DNA from: JAFARZ01 sp035651595
GTDB taxonomy: Bacteria; Actinomycetota; Actinomycetes; Streptosporangiales; Streptosporangiaceae
Length of the DNA: 31,436 bases
Assembly: GCA_035651595.1 (NCBI GenBank)
Contig: DASRFJ010000366.1
Span: 1 to 31,436, forward strand
Reading direction: 5' to 3'
Position numbers and translations under genes: made by a program. Each line of letters starts with the position of its first letter. The stretch's first letter is position 1. Below, piece by piece: positions 1-6,369 of the stretch. The notes under the pieces were generated by a model that saw only the letters and a list, made by a program, of their open reading frames with translations, was not told the origin of the DNA and searched no databases.

Positions 1-2708
1 TCGAGGCCGTACTTGGCGATGGCCTGGCCGGGCACGTCCGCCGGGATGGCGCCGGCGCGGGCCAGTTCCCAGAGCACCGCGACGGTCATCGACGCGGCGT
101 CCACGTGGAAGAACCGGCGCGCGGCCGGGCGCGTGTCGGAGAACCCGAACCCGTCCGTGCCCAGCGAGGTATAGGTGCCGGGCACCCACCGCGCGATCTG
201 GTCGGGCACCGCCTTGATCCAGTCAGAGACCGCGACCACCGGCCCGGGCGCATCCGACAGGGCTGACGTCACGTACGGGACCCGCGGTGACTCCGACGGA
301 TGCACCATGTTCCACGACTCGCAGGCCAGCGCGTCCCGCCGCAGCTCAGTCCACGAGGTCGCAGACCACACGTCCGCGGACACCCCCCAGTCCGACGCCA
401 GCATCTCCGACGCGGTCACCGCTTGCCGCACGGCCACCCCGGACGCGAGAATCTGGGCCTTCGGACCAGAAACCACCGAACGTTCCGCCTGATAGCGGTA
501 GAGCCCACGGAGGATGCCTTCTTCCAGGTCAGCCGAAGGCATCGCTGGCTGCGGGTACGGCTCGTTGTACACGGTGAGGTAGTAGAAGATGTTCTCGCCG
601 TCCGGGTGCTCCGGGGTGGAGTCGTACATGCGCCGCAGCGCGTCCTTCACGACCACGCCGAGCTCGTAGGCCCACGCGCAGTCGTACGACACGCACGCCT
701 CGGACACCGACGCCAGCAGCAGCGAGTGTCCGTCGTTGTGCTGGAGCCCCTCGCCGGTCAGCGTGGTCCGCCCGGCGGTGGCCCCGAGCAGGAAGCCCCG
801 CCCGAGCTGGTCGCCGAGCAGCCACATCTCGTCGCCGGTCCGCTGCCAGCCGAACATCGAGTAGAACACGTACACCGGGATCATGTGCGTGCCGTGGGTG
901 GCGTACGACGACCCCGCCGCGATCACCGAACCCATCGCGCCGGACTCGCTGATGCCCTCGTGCAGGATCTGGCCCTTCTCGGACTCCTTGTAGGACAGCA
1001 GCCGGTTCCGGTCCACCGCCTCGTACGTCTGCCCGGCGGGTGAGTAGATCTTCGCGGTCGGGAACAGCGAGTCCATGCCGAACGTGCGCGCCTCGTCCGG
1101 GATGATCGGCACAAACCGCTCGCCGATGCCCGGGTCCTTCATCAGCTCCTTGAGCAGCCGGACGAACGCCATCGTGGTGGCGACCGCCTGCTTACCTGAC
1201 CCGCGCTTCAGCTCCTCATACGCCGAATCGCCAGGCTGGGACAGCGACTTGGCGCGTACTACCCGGCGCGGGAGCACCCCGCCGAGCGCGGCACGCCGCT
1301 CGCGCATGTACTGGATCTCGTCGGAGTCCTCGCCCGGGTGGTAGTACGGCGGCAGCTCCGCCTCGAGCGCCGCGTCGGGGATCGGGAGGTACAGCCGGTC
1401 CCGGAATTCCTTCAGCTCGGCGATCGTGAGCTTCTTCATCTGGTGCGTGGCGTTGCGGGCCTCGAAGTCCTTGCCGAGCGTCCAGCCCTTGATCGTGTGG
1501 GTCAAGATGACCGTCGGCTGGCCGACGTGCTCGCGGGCCGCCTTGAACGCCGCGTAGACCTTGCGGTAGTCGTGGCCGCCCCGGGACAGCGTGCGCAGCT
1601 CGTCGTCGGACAGGTGCGCGACCATCGCCCGCAGCCGCGGGTCGTCACCGAAGAAGTGCTCCCTGATGTACTCGCCGGACTCCACGCTGTAGGTCTGGAA
1701 CTGGCCGTCCGGCGTGGTGTTCATCTTGTTCACCAGCACGCCGTCGGTGTCCTGGGCGAGCAGCGGATCCCAGTCCCGGCCCCAGATGACCTTGATGACG
1801 TTCCAGCCCGCGCCGCGGAAGAAGGCCTCCAGCTCCTGGATGATCTTGCCGTTGCCGCGCACCGGGCCATCCAGGCGCTGCAAGTTGCAGTTGATGACGA
1901 ACGTGAGGTTGTCCAGCTCCTCGCGGGCGGCCAGGCCGATCGCGCCGAGCGCCTCTGGCTCGTCCATCTCGCCGTCGCCGAGGAACGCCCACACATGCGA
2001 GCGGGACGTGTCATGCAGCTCGCGGGCGAGCAGGTAGCGGTTGAACCGCGCCTGGTAGATGGCGTTCAGCGGGCTGAGCCCCATGGACACCGTGGGGAAC
2101 TCCCAGAACTCCGGCATCAGCCGCGGGTGCGGGTAGGACGGCAGCCCGCCGCCCGGGTGGGACAGCTCCTGACGGAAGCCGTTCAGCTGCTCCTCGGTCA
2201 GCCGGCCTTCGAGGAAGGCACGGGCGTAGATGCCGGGGGCCGCGTGCCCCTGGAAGAACACCTGGTCGCCGGACTCGCCGTGGTCCTTGCCGCGGAAGAA
2301 GTGGTTGAAGCCGACCTCATAGAGGCTGGCGGCCGACGCGTACGTCGCGATGTGCCCGCCGACGCCCATGCCGGGCCGGTTGGCGCGGCTCACCATGATG
2401 GCGGCGTTCCACCGGATATAGGCGCGGATCCGCCGCTCGACGTGCTCGTCGCCCGGGAACCACGGCTCGCTCTCCGGCGGGATCGTGTTGATGTAGTCGG
2501 TGGAGCGCAGGCCGGGCACGCCCACCTGCTGCTCGCGCGCCCGCTCCAGCAGGCGCAGCATGACATACCGGGCCCTGGTGCGACCCCTGGTCCGGACGAC
2601 ATTGTCAAAGGATTCGACCCACTCGCGGGTCTCGTCGGGGTCAATGTCGGGGAGCTGGCTGGGCAGCCCGTCGCTGATGATGGAAAAACGCTGGCGTCCG
2701 GAAGCCAC
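1..2708 (-). CDS. aceE: Pyruvate dehydrogenase E1 component, homodimeric type (3' end outside window)
   Basis: ThDP-dependent E1 subunit of the pyruvate dehydrogenase complex: decarboxylates pyruvate and acetylates the lipoyl group of E2, feeding acetyl-CoA to the TCA cycle in the cytoplasm. About 902 residues are present in one uninterrupted frame. The ThDP/Mg motif is visible near residues 240-270 (GDGEMDEPEALG ... NCNLQRLDGPV), with the E1-typical stretches VGGHIATYASAASLYEVGFNHFFRG and SMFGWQRTGDEMWLLGDQLGRGF. The visible end (IAKYGL) is close to the usual C-terminus, so only some 10-20 residues should be missing. I start at GTG 2708 (MASGRQRFSIISDG), preceded by a GGAAGGCGAGG Shine-Dalgarno region. 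It diverges from the DUF3052-ahpE genes, an arrangement also known in mycobacteria. Identification is secure; the exact start is likely. Confidence 0.95.
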   Translation of the reverse strand, partial: MASGRQRFSIISDGLPSQLPDIDPDETREWVESFDNVVRTRGRTRARYVMLRLLERAREQQVGVPGLRSTDYINTIPPESEPWFPGDEHVERRIRAYIRWNAAIMVSRANRPGMGVGGHIATYASAASLYEVGFNHFFRGKDHGESGDQVFFQGHAAPGIYARAFLEGRLTEEQLNGFRQELSHPGGGLPSYPHPRLMPEFWEFPTVSMGLSPLNAIYQARFNRYLLARELHDTSRSHVWAFLGDGEMDEPEALGAIGLAAREELDNLTFVINCNLQRLDGPVRGNGKIIQELEAFFRGAGWNVIKVIWGRDWDPLLAQDTDGVLVNKMNTTPDGQFQTYSVESGEYIREHFFGDDPRLRAMVAHLSDDELRTLSRGGHDYRKVYAAFKAAREHVGQPTVILTHTIKGWTLGKDFEARNATHQMKKLTIAELKEFRDRLYLPIPDAALEAELPPYYHPGEDSDEIQYMRERRAALGGVLPRRVVRAKSLSQPGDSAYEELKRGSGKQAVATTMAFVRLLKELMKDPGIGERFVPIIPDEARTFGMDSLFPTAKIYSPAGQTYEAVDRNRLLSYKESEKGQILHEGISESGAMGSVIAAGSSYATHGTHMIPVYVFYSMFGWQRTGDEMWLLGDQLGRGFLLGATAGRTTLTGEGLQHNDGHSLLLASVSEACVSYDCAWAYELGVVVKDALRRMYDSTPEHPDGENIFYYLTVYNEPYPQPAMPSADLEEGILRGLYRYQAERSVVSGPKAQILASGVAVRQAVTASEMLASDWGVSADVWSATSWTELRRDALACESWNMVHPSESPRVPYVTSALSDAPGPVVAVSDWIKAVPDQIARWVPGTYTSLGTDGFGFSDTRPAARRFFHVDAASMTVAVLWELARAGAIPADVPGQAIAKYGL

Positions 2709-3118
2709 GGGATAGCCTCGCCTTCCGCTATAGTCCTGGCGGCTTCCGGGGGTCCCGGGTGCCGCGGGTCGGATGAGATACCTAGGGTATTCCCGCCTGC
2801 TGGAGACCGGCTCCATTGCGGGTCTAGACCAATCGTCGTACGAATGTGCTGTGCGCGCATCTCTACCCATAGGTAACGGATGTGCGAGCCGAGCGCTTCC
2901 GGCGCGTTGCGGCGCGTTGTTCGCCGAAAGCGGATTCGTTCATTACCCTACGTGACAGGCGCAGCTGTGCGTAACCAGGTCAGGCGGCGGGGAGATCAAT
3001 TTATGGCGGCGGTTTTCCTGCCTGGAGCGATTGCCACTTGCGCGCCGGGCCGACCCAGTGTGAACTGTCCCAACAAGAAGACTGTGCGGGCTAGAGAAAG
3101 ATGTGGAGGATGACGTTA
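2709..3118. other. Intergenic region between divergent aceE and DUF3052 genes
   Basis: This 410-bp gap separates the divergent aceE and DUF3052 genes and must hold both promoters. Its base composition is less GC-rich than the flanking genes and short open frames in it lack coding character. I see small imperfect inverted repeats (for example TACCCATAGGTA near 2864) but no promoter pair or riboswitch I can defend. Confidence 0.5.
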
Positions 3119-3547
3119 GTGAGCGCGACCGCGGGTCAGGCCCAGGACGAAAGGGGCCAGGCCGAGCGGCTCGGGATTAAGCCGGGCCAGGTGGTGCAGG
3201 AGATCGGCTACGACGATGATTGCGACGAGCAGCTACGCGGCGCGATCACGAGAGTAGACGGCGTTGAGCTTGTCGACGAGGACTACGAGGACGTGGTCGA
3301 CGTCGTCCTGCTGTGGTGGCGGGACGAGGACGGCGACCTGGTGGATGCCCTGGTCGACGCGCTTACTCCGCTCGCCGATGGGGGTTACATCTGGTTGCTG
3401 ACGCCGAAGGCGGGCAGGCCAGGCCACGTCGAGCCGAGCGATATCGGAGAGGCGGCTCCCACGGCGGGCTTGTCTCAGACGTCGAGCGTGAGCGCGGCCC
3501 GTGACTGGTCCGGCTCCAGGCTGGTGGCACCAAAAGCAAAGCGCTGA
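3119..3547 (+). CDS. DUF3052 family protein
   Basis: Small acidic cytoplasmic protein (142 residues) of the actinobacterial DUF3052 family, function unknown. Recognisable stretches are LGIKPGQVVQEIGYDDDCDEQL, the acidic VELVDEDYEDVVDVVLLWWRDEDGDLVDALVDAL and the C-terminal WLLTPKAGRPGHVEPSDIGEAAPTAGLSQTSSVSAARDWSGSRLVAPKAK. An upstream in-frame ATG exists at 3101, but GGAGG lies 9 nt before GTG 3119, and starting there gives MSATAGQAQ, which resembles streptomycete homologues as I recall them, so I choose 3119. The neighbourhood aceE / DUF3052 / ahpE is conserved in actinobacteria, including Mycobacterium tuberculosis. It is probably co-transcribed with ahpE 67 bp downstream. Confidence 0.9.
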   Translation: MSATAGQAQDERGQAERLGIKPGQVVQEIGYDDDCDEQLRGAITRVDGVELVDEDYEDVVDVVLLWWRDEDGDLVDALVDALTPLADGGYIWLLTPKAGRPGHVEPSDIGEAAPTAGLSQTSSVSAARDWSGSRLVAPKAKR

Positions 3548-3614
3548 TTTTCCGAACGAGCCGTGGCTCGACGTCCGGTCCCGTGCGTGTCCCGGCCGGA
3601 GTACGCTGCGGAGC

Positions 3615-4232
3615 ATGAGCATTGAGGTAGGCCAGCAGGCACCGGATTTCGAGCTGCGGGACCAGCACGGCACACCAGTACGCTTGTCTCGGTTCCGGGG
3701 GTCGAAGAACGTCGTGCTCGTGTTCTACCCGCTGGCCTTCAGCGGGGTGTGCAGCGGTGAGCTGTGCGCGATGCGGGACGCCTTCCCCGAGGTGTCCGCG
3801 GATTCCGGCACGGTGCTGCTGACCGTCTCGGTCGACTCCACGTTCACCCACCGGGCCTGGGCGGACCAGGAGCACTTCGAGTTCGGGCTGCTGTCCGACT
3901 TCTGGCCGCACGGGTCGGTGGCGGCTGCGTACGGGGTCTTCGACGCCGAGCGCGGCATCGCCGTCCGCGGGACGTTCGTCATCGACAAGGACGGCGTCGT
4001 CCGCTGGAAGGTCGTCAACCCGATCCCGCAGGCGCGCGACATCGCGGACTACCAGAAGGCGCTCGCCGCGCTTGCCGTGTTATCGATGCGGGGTCCGGCA
4101 GACGGACCCGGCGCGGGGGGAGAGCCCGTGGCGCCGCGGCGTGCTCGGGGACGCGCAGGTGCTGGTGTGCCCCGCGTGCCAGCAGGCCGGCGACTGGACG
4201 GCGCCGCTCGACCGCTGCCGGCGGTGTGCTAG
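3615..4232 (+). CDS. ahpE: AhpE-type peroxiredoxin with an anomalous C-terminal extension
   Basis: Thiol peroxidase of the AhpE group of the AhpC/TSA family, reducing hydroperoxides in the cytoplasm. MSIEVGQQAPDFELRDQHG begins the thioredoxin fold; PLAFSGVCSGELCAMRD holds the peroxidatic Cys46 and a second Cys51; LLSDFWPHGSVAAAYGVF and GTFVIDKDGVVRWKV complete the family pattern. ATG 3615 is chosen because family homology starts there; the frame is open upstream to 3501 without family sequence. Usual length is about 153 residues, ending near ...ALAAL, but here the frame stays open to 4232 (205 residues). The last ~50 codons have poor GC at the third position and overlap the zinc-ribbon gene in another frame, so the extension is probably not ancestral coding sequence; stop loss or an indel near 4072-4085 would explain it. 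Confidence 0.9.
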   Translation: MSIEVGQQAPDFELRDQHGTPVRLSRFRGSKNVVLVFYPLAFSGVCSGELCAMRDAFPEVSADSGTVLLTVSVDSTFTHRAWADQEHFEFGLLSDFWPHGSVAAAYGVFDAERGIAVRGTFVIDKDGVVRWKVVNPIPQARDIADYQKALAALAVLSMRGPADGPGAGGEPVAPRRARGRAGAGVPRVPAGRRLDGAARPLPAVC

Positions 4233-4386
4233 CGCGCACCTGATCCGCCGCCTTGGCCGGGTCGAGTGCCTGGACTGCGGGGACGTGCGCGACCCTGGTC
4301 CCTTGTCGGCCCCGCCCGTCCCCGGCGGTGATCCCGCGCTCGCCGAAGAGGTCGGCCGCGCGCTGGACCGCCTGCTGCGTCGCTGA
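4072..4386 (+). CDS. Small zinc-ribbon protein with four CxxC pairs
   Basis: Predicted 104-residue cytoplasmic protein with two double-CxxC zinc ribbons: CYRC, CPAC, CRRC and CLDC, followed by a short charged helical tail (ALAEEVGRALDRLLRR). Zinc ribbons of this type are structural or bind nucleic acid or protein; nothing here says which. Third-position GC is very high in this frame, much better than in the overlapping ahpE frame, so this is the real coding frame from about 4072 onward. The first possible start is TTG 4072 with AGAAGG 12 nt upstream; it sits inside the ahpE frame, suggesting coupled translation. If an indel is present near the junction, the true start could differ. Confidence 0.7.
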   Translation: MPCYRCGVRQTDPARGESPWRRGVLGDAQVLVCPACQQAGDWTAPLDRCRRCASAHLIRRLGRVECLDCGDVRDPGPLSAPPVPGGDPALAEEVGRALDRLLRR

Positions 4387-4416
4387 TCCCGCGTACCATG
4401 AATGCGGGAGGGCCCG

Positions 4417-5268
4417 TTGGCGATAGAGCAACTCGGTTACGAGGCAGCGGAACTGCTGAACCTGACCAGCGCCGGCGAGGCGCGGTCGCTGCGTAAGCTC
4501 GCCGACATGGCGGCCTGGCAGGTGGCCAGCTGCGCCGGAGCGACCGCGACCGTGTGGTACGACCAGGAACTGCTCAGCGTCGCCGCCACCCATCCCGATC
4601 TCGCCGAGCTGGCTGATCTCGAGCTGGTGGCCGGCGCGGGGCCGCTGATCGAGGCCGCGCGCACCCGCGCGCCGGTGATCTGCTCGGACACTCTCGGCGA
4701 GAAGCGCTGGCCGGAGTACGCCGAGGCGGCGCTGCGCCGGGGCATCCGGTGCTCGGTGCACCTGGTACGGGACCGGGCGCGGACGGCGCTCGTGCTCTCG
4801 TTGTTCGGCGTCCGGCCCGGGGTGCTGGACGTGGAGGCGGATCCGGTGGCCGAGACACTCGCGGCGTTCGGCGGCGCGATGCTGGCGAACGCCACCGCCT
4901 ACGGCGAGGCTCAGCTGATCGCCAGCCAGCTCAAGGACGCGGTCGCCGCGCGGTCCGTGGTCGACCAGGCTAAGGGCGTGCTGATGCATGCGTTCGGCTG
5001 CGACGCGGACGAGGCACTTCGCCGGATGCGAACCGAGTCGCAGCGACGGCACATCAAGGTCACCGAGGTGGCCCGGCAGGTAGTCGAGGCCTACGGCCGG
5101 GACGGACGTGCCGAAGACGGCGCGGCGCCGGTCCGGCGGTCGCCCACCCAGCCCCGGCCATCCCCCGCGTCGCCCAGCGCATCGCCCAGCGCATCGCCCA
5201 GCCAGCCCCGGCCGTCCCGCGCTTCGCCCAGCCAGCCGCGCCCATCCCGCGCATCCCGAGCCCGCTAG
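4417..5268 (+). CDS. GAF-ANTAR regulatory protein with repetitive Pro/Ser tail
   Basis: Likely signal-responsive RNA-binding antiterminator. An N-terminal GAF-like sensor (about residues 15-165) contains GATATVWYDQELLSVAATHP and CSVHLVRDRARTALVLSLFG. A C-terminal ANTAR domain (about 170-235) contains SVVDQAKGVLMHAFGCDADEALRRMRTESQRRHIKVTEVARQVVEAY. ANTAR domains bind paired RNA hairpins and prevent termination. I start at TTG 4417 (MAIEQLGYEA) because GGGAGGG lies 4-5 nt upstream; ATG 4402 in the same frame has no good ribosome site. The last ~45 residues are a low-complexity run of SPSQPRPSRA-type repeats, unusual for the family and encoded by repeated DNA. It follows the zinc-ribbon gene by 30 bp. 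Confidence 0.88.
   Translation: MAIEQLGYEAAELLNLTSAGEARSLRKLADMAAWQVASCAGATATVWYDQELLSVAATHPDLAELADLELVAGAGPLIEAARTRAPVICSDTLGEKRWPEYAEAALRRGIRCSVHLVRDRARTALVLSLFGVRPGVLDVEADPVAETLAAFGGAMLANATAYGEAQLIASQLKDAVAARSVVDQAKGVLMHAFGCDADEALRRMRTESQRRHIKVTEVARQVVEAYGRDGRAEDGAAPVRRSPTQPRPSPASPSASPSASPSQPRPSRASPSQPRPSRASRAR
5150..5256 (+). repeat. Degenerate tandem repeats encoding a Pro/Ser-rich tail
   Basis: The 3' end of the GAF-ANTAR gene has overlapping short direct repeats: CCCAGCGCATCG occurs twice in tandem (around 5175-5199) and a longer CCCAGCCAGCC-CG-CC-TCCCGCGC unit recurs twice after that. They keep frame and encode SPSAS and SPSQPRPSRA units. Such repeats can change in number by slippage or recombination. 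Confidence 0.75.
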
Positions 5269-5334
5269 CGCCGCCGCCGCGCGGCATATGTCCGCTTCGT
5301 CCCGAGCCCGCTGACCGCGGACCCTGCTGGCTTG

Positions 5335-5520
5335 CTCCGGGGCGTGCCCGGATCGCTGGGCGCCCGGTGGGTTAGCCGCCGGCCTCGATCCGCCTCGGTT
5401 AACGTGGCGGATTTCCCCTTTGTGGTAGCCGGGCCCTCGGGTACGGGGGTCGATCTACCACGAGGGGGTAAACGTCCACGTTGCTGACGGGTCTGGCGGT
5501 GCGCTCGTGTCCCGGCAGCC
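5335..5520. repeat. Dispersed intergenic repeat, copy A
   Basis: 186-bp segment aligned by eye to 31221-31405 with about 32 differences and one 1-bp gap (about 83% identity). The longest exact blocks are around CCTCGGTTAACGTGGCGGAT (5393-5412) and TGGTAGCCGG (5423-5432). Within it, CCCCTTTGTGGTAG (5415-5428) pairs with CTACCACGAGGGGG (5455-5468) apart from two G-U pairs, and outside this AACGTGG (5401-5407) pairs with CCACGTT (5476-5482). It lies between the ANTAR gene and the 5563 gene and ends 42 bp before that gene's ATG. It could be a conserved leader/promoter, a structured RNA or a member of a repeat family. Confidence 0.8.
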
Positions 5521-5562
5521 TCGTGAGTTGCGCGGAGCGAGCCAAGTTCGTAGAAAGGCAGC

Positions 5563-5982
5563 ATGGCGATGGCGGTAACTGATCAGCAGTTGGCGGCGCT
5601 GCGCGCCCGGCTCGCGGGGGATATGAGCGAACATGAGCGCCTGCTCGGGCTCATTGACTGGATGACGGGCGCTACCGCCTACGCGCTGCTGGTAGACGCC
5701 GCGTTCACGCAGGCTGTCACCAGGAAGTTCGGTCCGGGAAGCACTGACGATGAGGTGGCCGCGTACGTGTCGGACGCGGGGGCGCCGCAGGCAGCCGAGA
5801 TGTTGATCAGCAACGTCCTCGGCCGCGGCTCCATCGACGAGCTTGATCCGAAGACCGCGTTCGGAGCCAGGCAATTCGTGCTCTCGGCCATCGTCGCGGA
5901 GGAACAGCTGTCCGCCGCGGAACTGGACAGCTTTCTTGACGACGCCCGTAAGCTCGCCGATACCTGGCTCGCCCGGATGTGA
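5563..5982 (+). CDS. Hypothetical protein, alpha-helical, 139 residues
   Basis: I do not recognise a family. The protein is predicted mostly helical and soluble, with no signal peptide or membrane segment and no cysteines or metal motifs. Notable stretches are MSEHERLLGLIDWMTGATAYALLVDAAFTQAVTRKFGPGSTDDEVAAYVSDA and a C-terminal acidic helix ending DDARKLADTWLARM. The Glu/Asp-rich helices and the 'DDEVAAYV' element suggest an interaction protein, but that is only an impression. ATG 5563 has GAAAGG about 6 nt upstream; a second ATG lies two codons later. The gene sits immediately downstream of repeat copy A, which may carry its promoter or leader. Confidence 0.75.
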   Translation: MAMAVTDQQLAALRARLAGDMSEHERLLGLIDWMTGATAYALLVDAAFTQAVTRKFGPGSTDDEVAAYVSDAGAPQAAEMLISNVLGRGSIDELDPKTAFGARQFVLSAIVAEEQLSAAELDSFLDDARKLADTWLARM

Positions 5983-6019
5983 CCCGAGTAAGAGCGCGTG
6001 TCATGGGTAGCTGGGACGC

Positions 6020-6325
6020 ATGACTCTCACGCTGTCCGTCATCATCGGTTGGCTGATCATCGGACTGGTGGTCGGCGGCCTGGCACGGCTGCTCGTGCCC
6101 GGACGTCAGCACATCGGTATCCTGCTGACAATCCTCATCGGCGTCGTCGCGGCGCTGGTGGCCGGAATCATCACCACGGCCATCATCGGGGTCGGACACC
6201 CGGTGATCGCCTTCATCGTGGCGCTGGTCGCCGCGGCACTGCTGGTGAGCGCCTTCACCACGCGCGGCTACGCGCACTACCGCGGTCGCGGCCGGCCCCG
6301 CTCCCGGCGCTGGCTGCGGTGGTAG
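6020..6325 (+). CDS. GlsB/YeaQ/YmgE family stress-response membrane protein
   Basis: Small integral membrane protein (101 residues) of the transglycosylase-associated GlsB/YeaQ/YmgE family, usually induced by general stress; its biochemical role is unknown. Three hydrophobic helices are visible: SVIIGWLIIGLVVGGLARLL with the family's G-x-x-x-G-G-LA pattern, then ILLTILIGVVAALVAGIITTAII, then PVIAFIVALVAAALLVSAF. The C-terminus is short and very basic (RGRGRPRSRRWLRW), expected in the cytoplasm. Its neighbours are signalling genes including a SigB-type sigma factor, which fits a stress regulon. No strong ribosome site is visible before ATG 6020. Confidence 0.85.
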   Translation: MTLTLSVIIGWLIIGLVVGGLARLLVPGRQHIGILLTILIGVVAALVAGIITTAIIGVGHPVIAFIVALVAAALLVSAFTTRGYAHYRGRGRPRSRRWLRW

Positions 6326-6369
6326 CGGGCCTAGGATAGAAGGCAGCCGACAACACAAGGACCCAGACA

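Noticed and set aside
1338..2876. Long plus-strand ORF of 512 codons
   Set aside because: Antisense to aceE, which has clear family motifs; composition is typical of a GC-rich shadow frame.
5439..5444. GGGTAC as a SigB-type -10 inside repeat copy A
   Set aside because: No GNNT at the required 14-16 nt spacing and not conserved in copy B.
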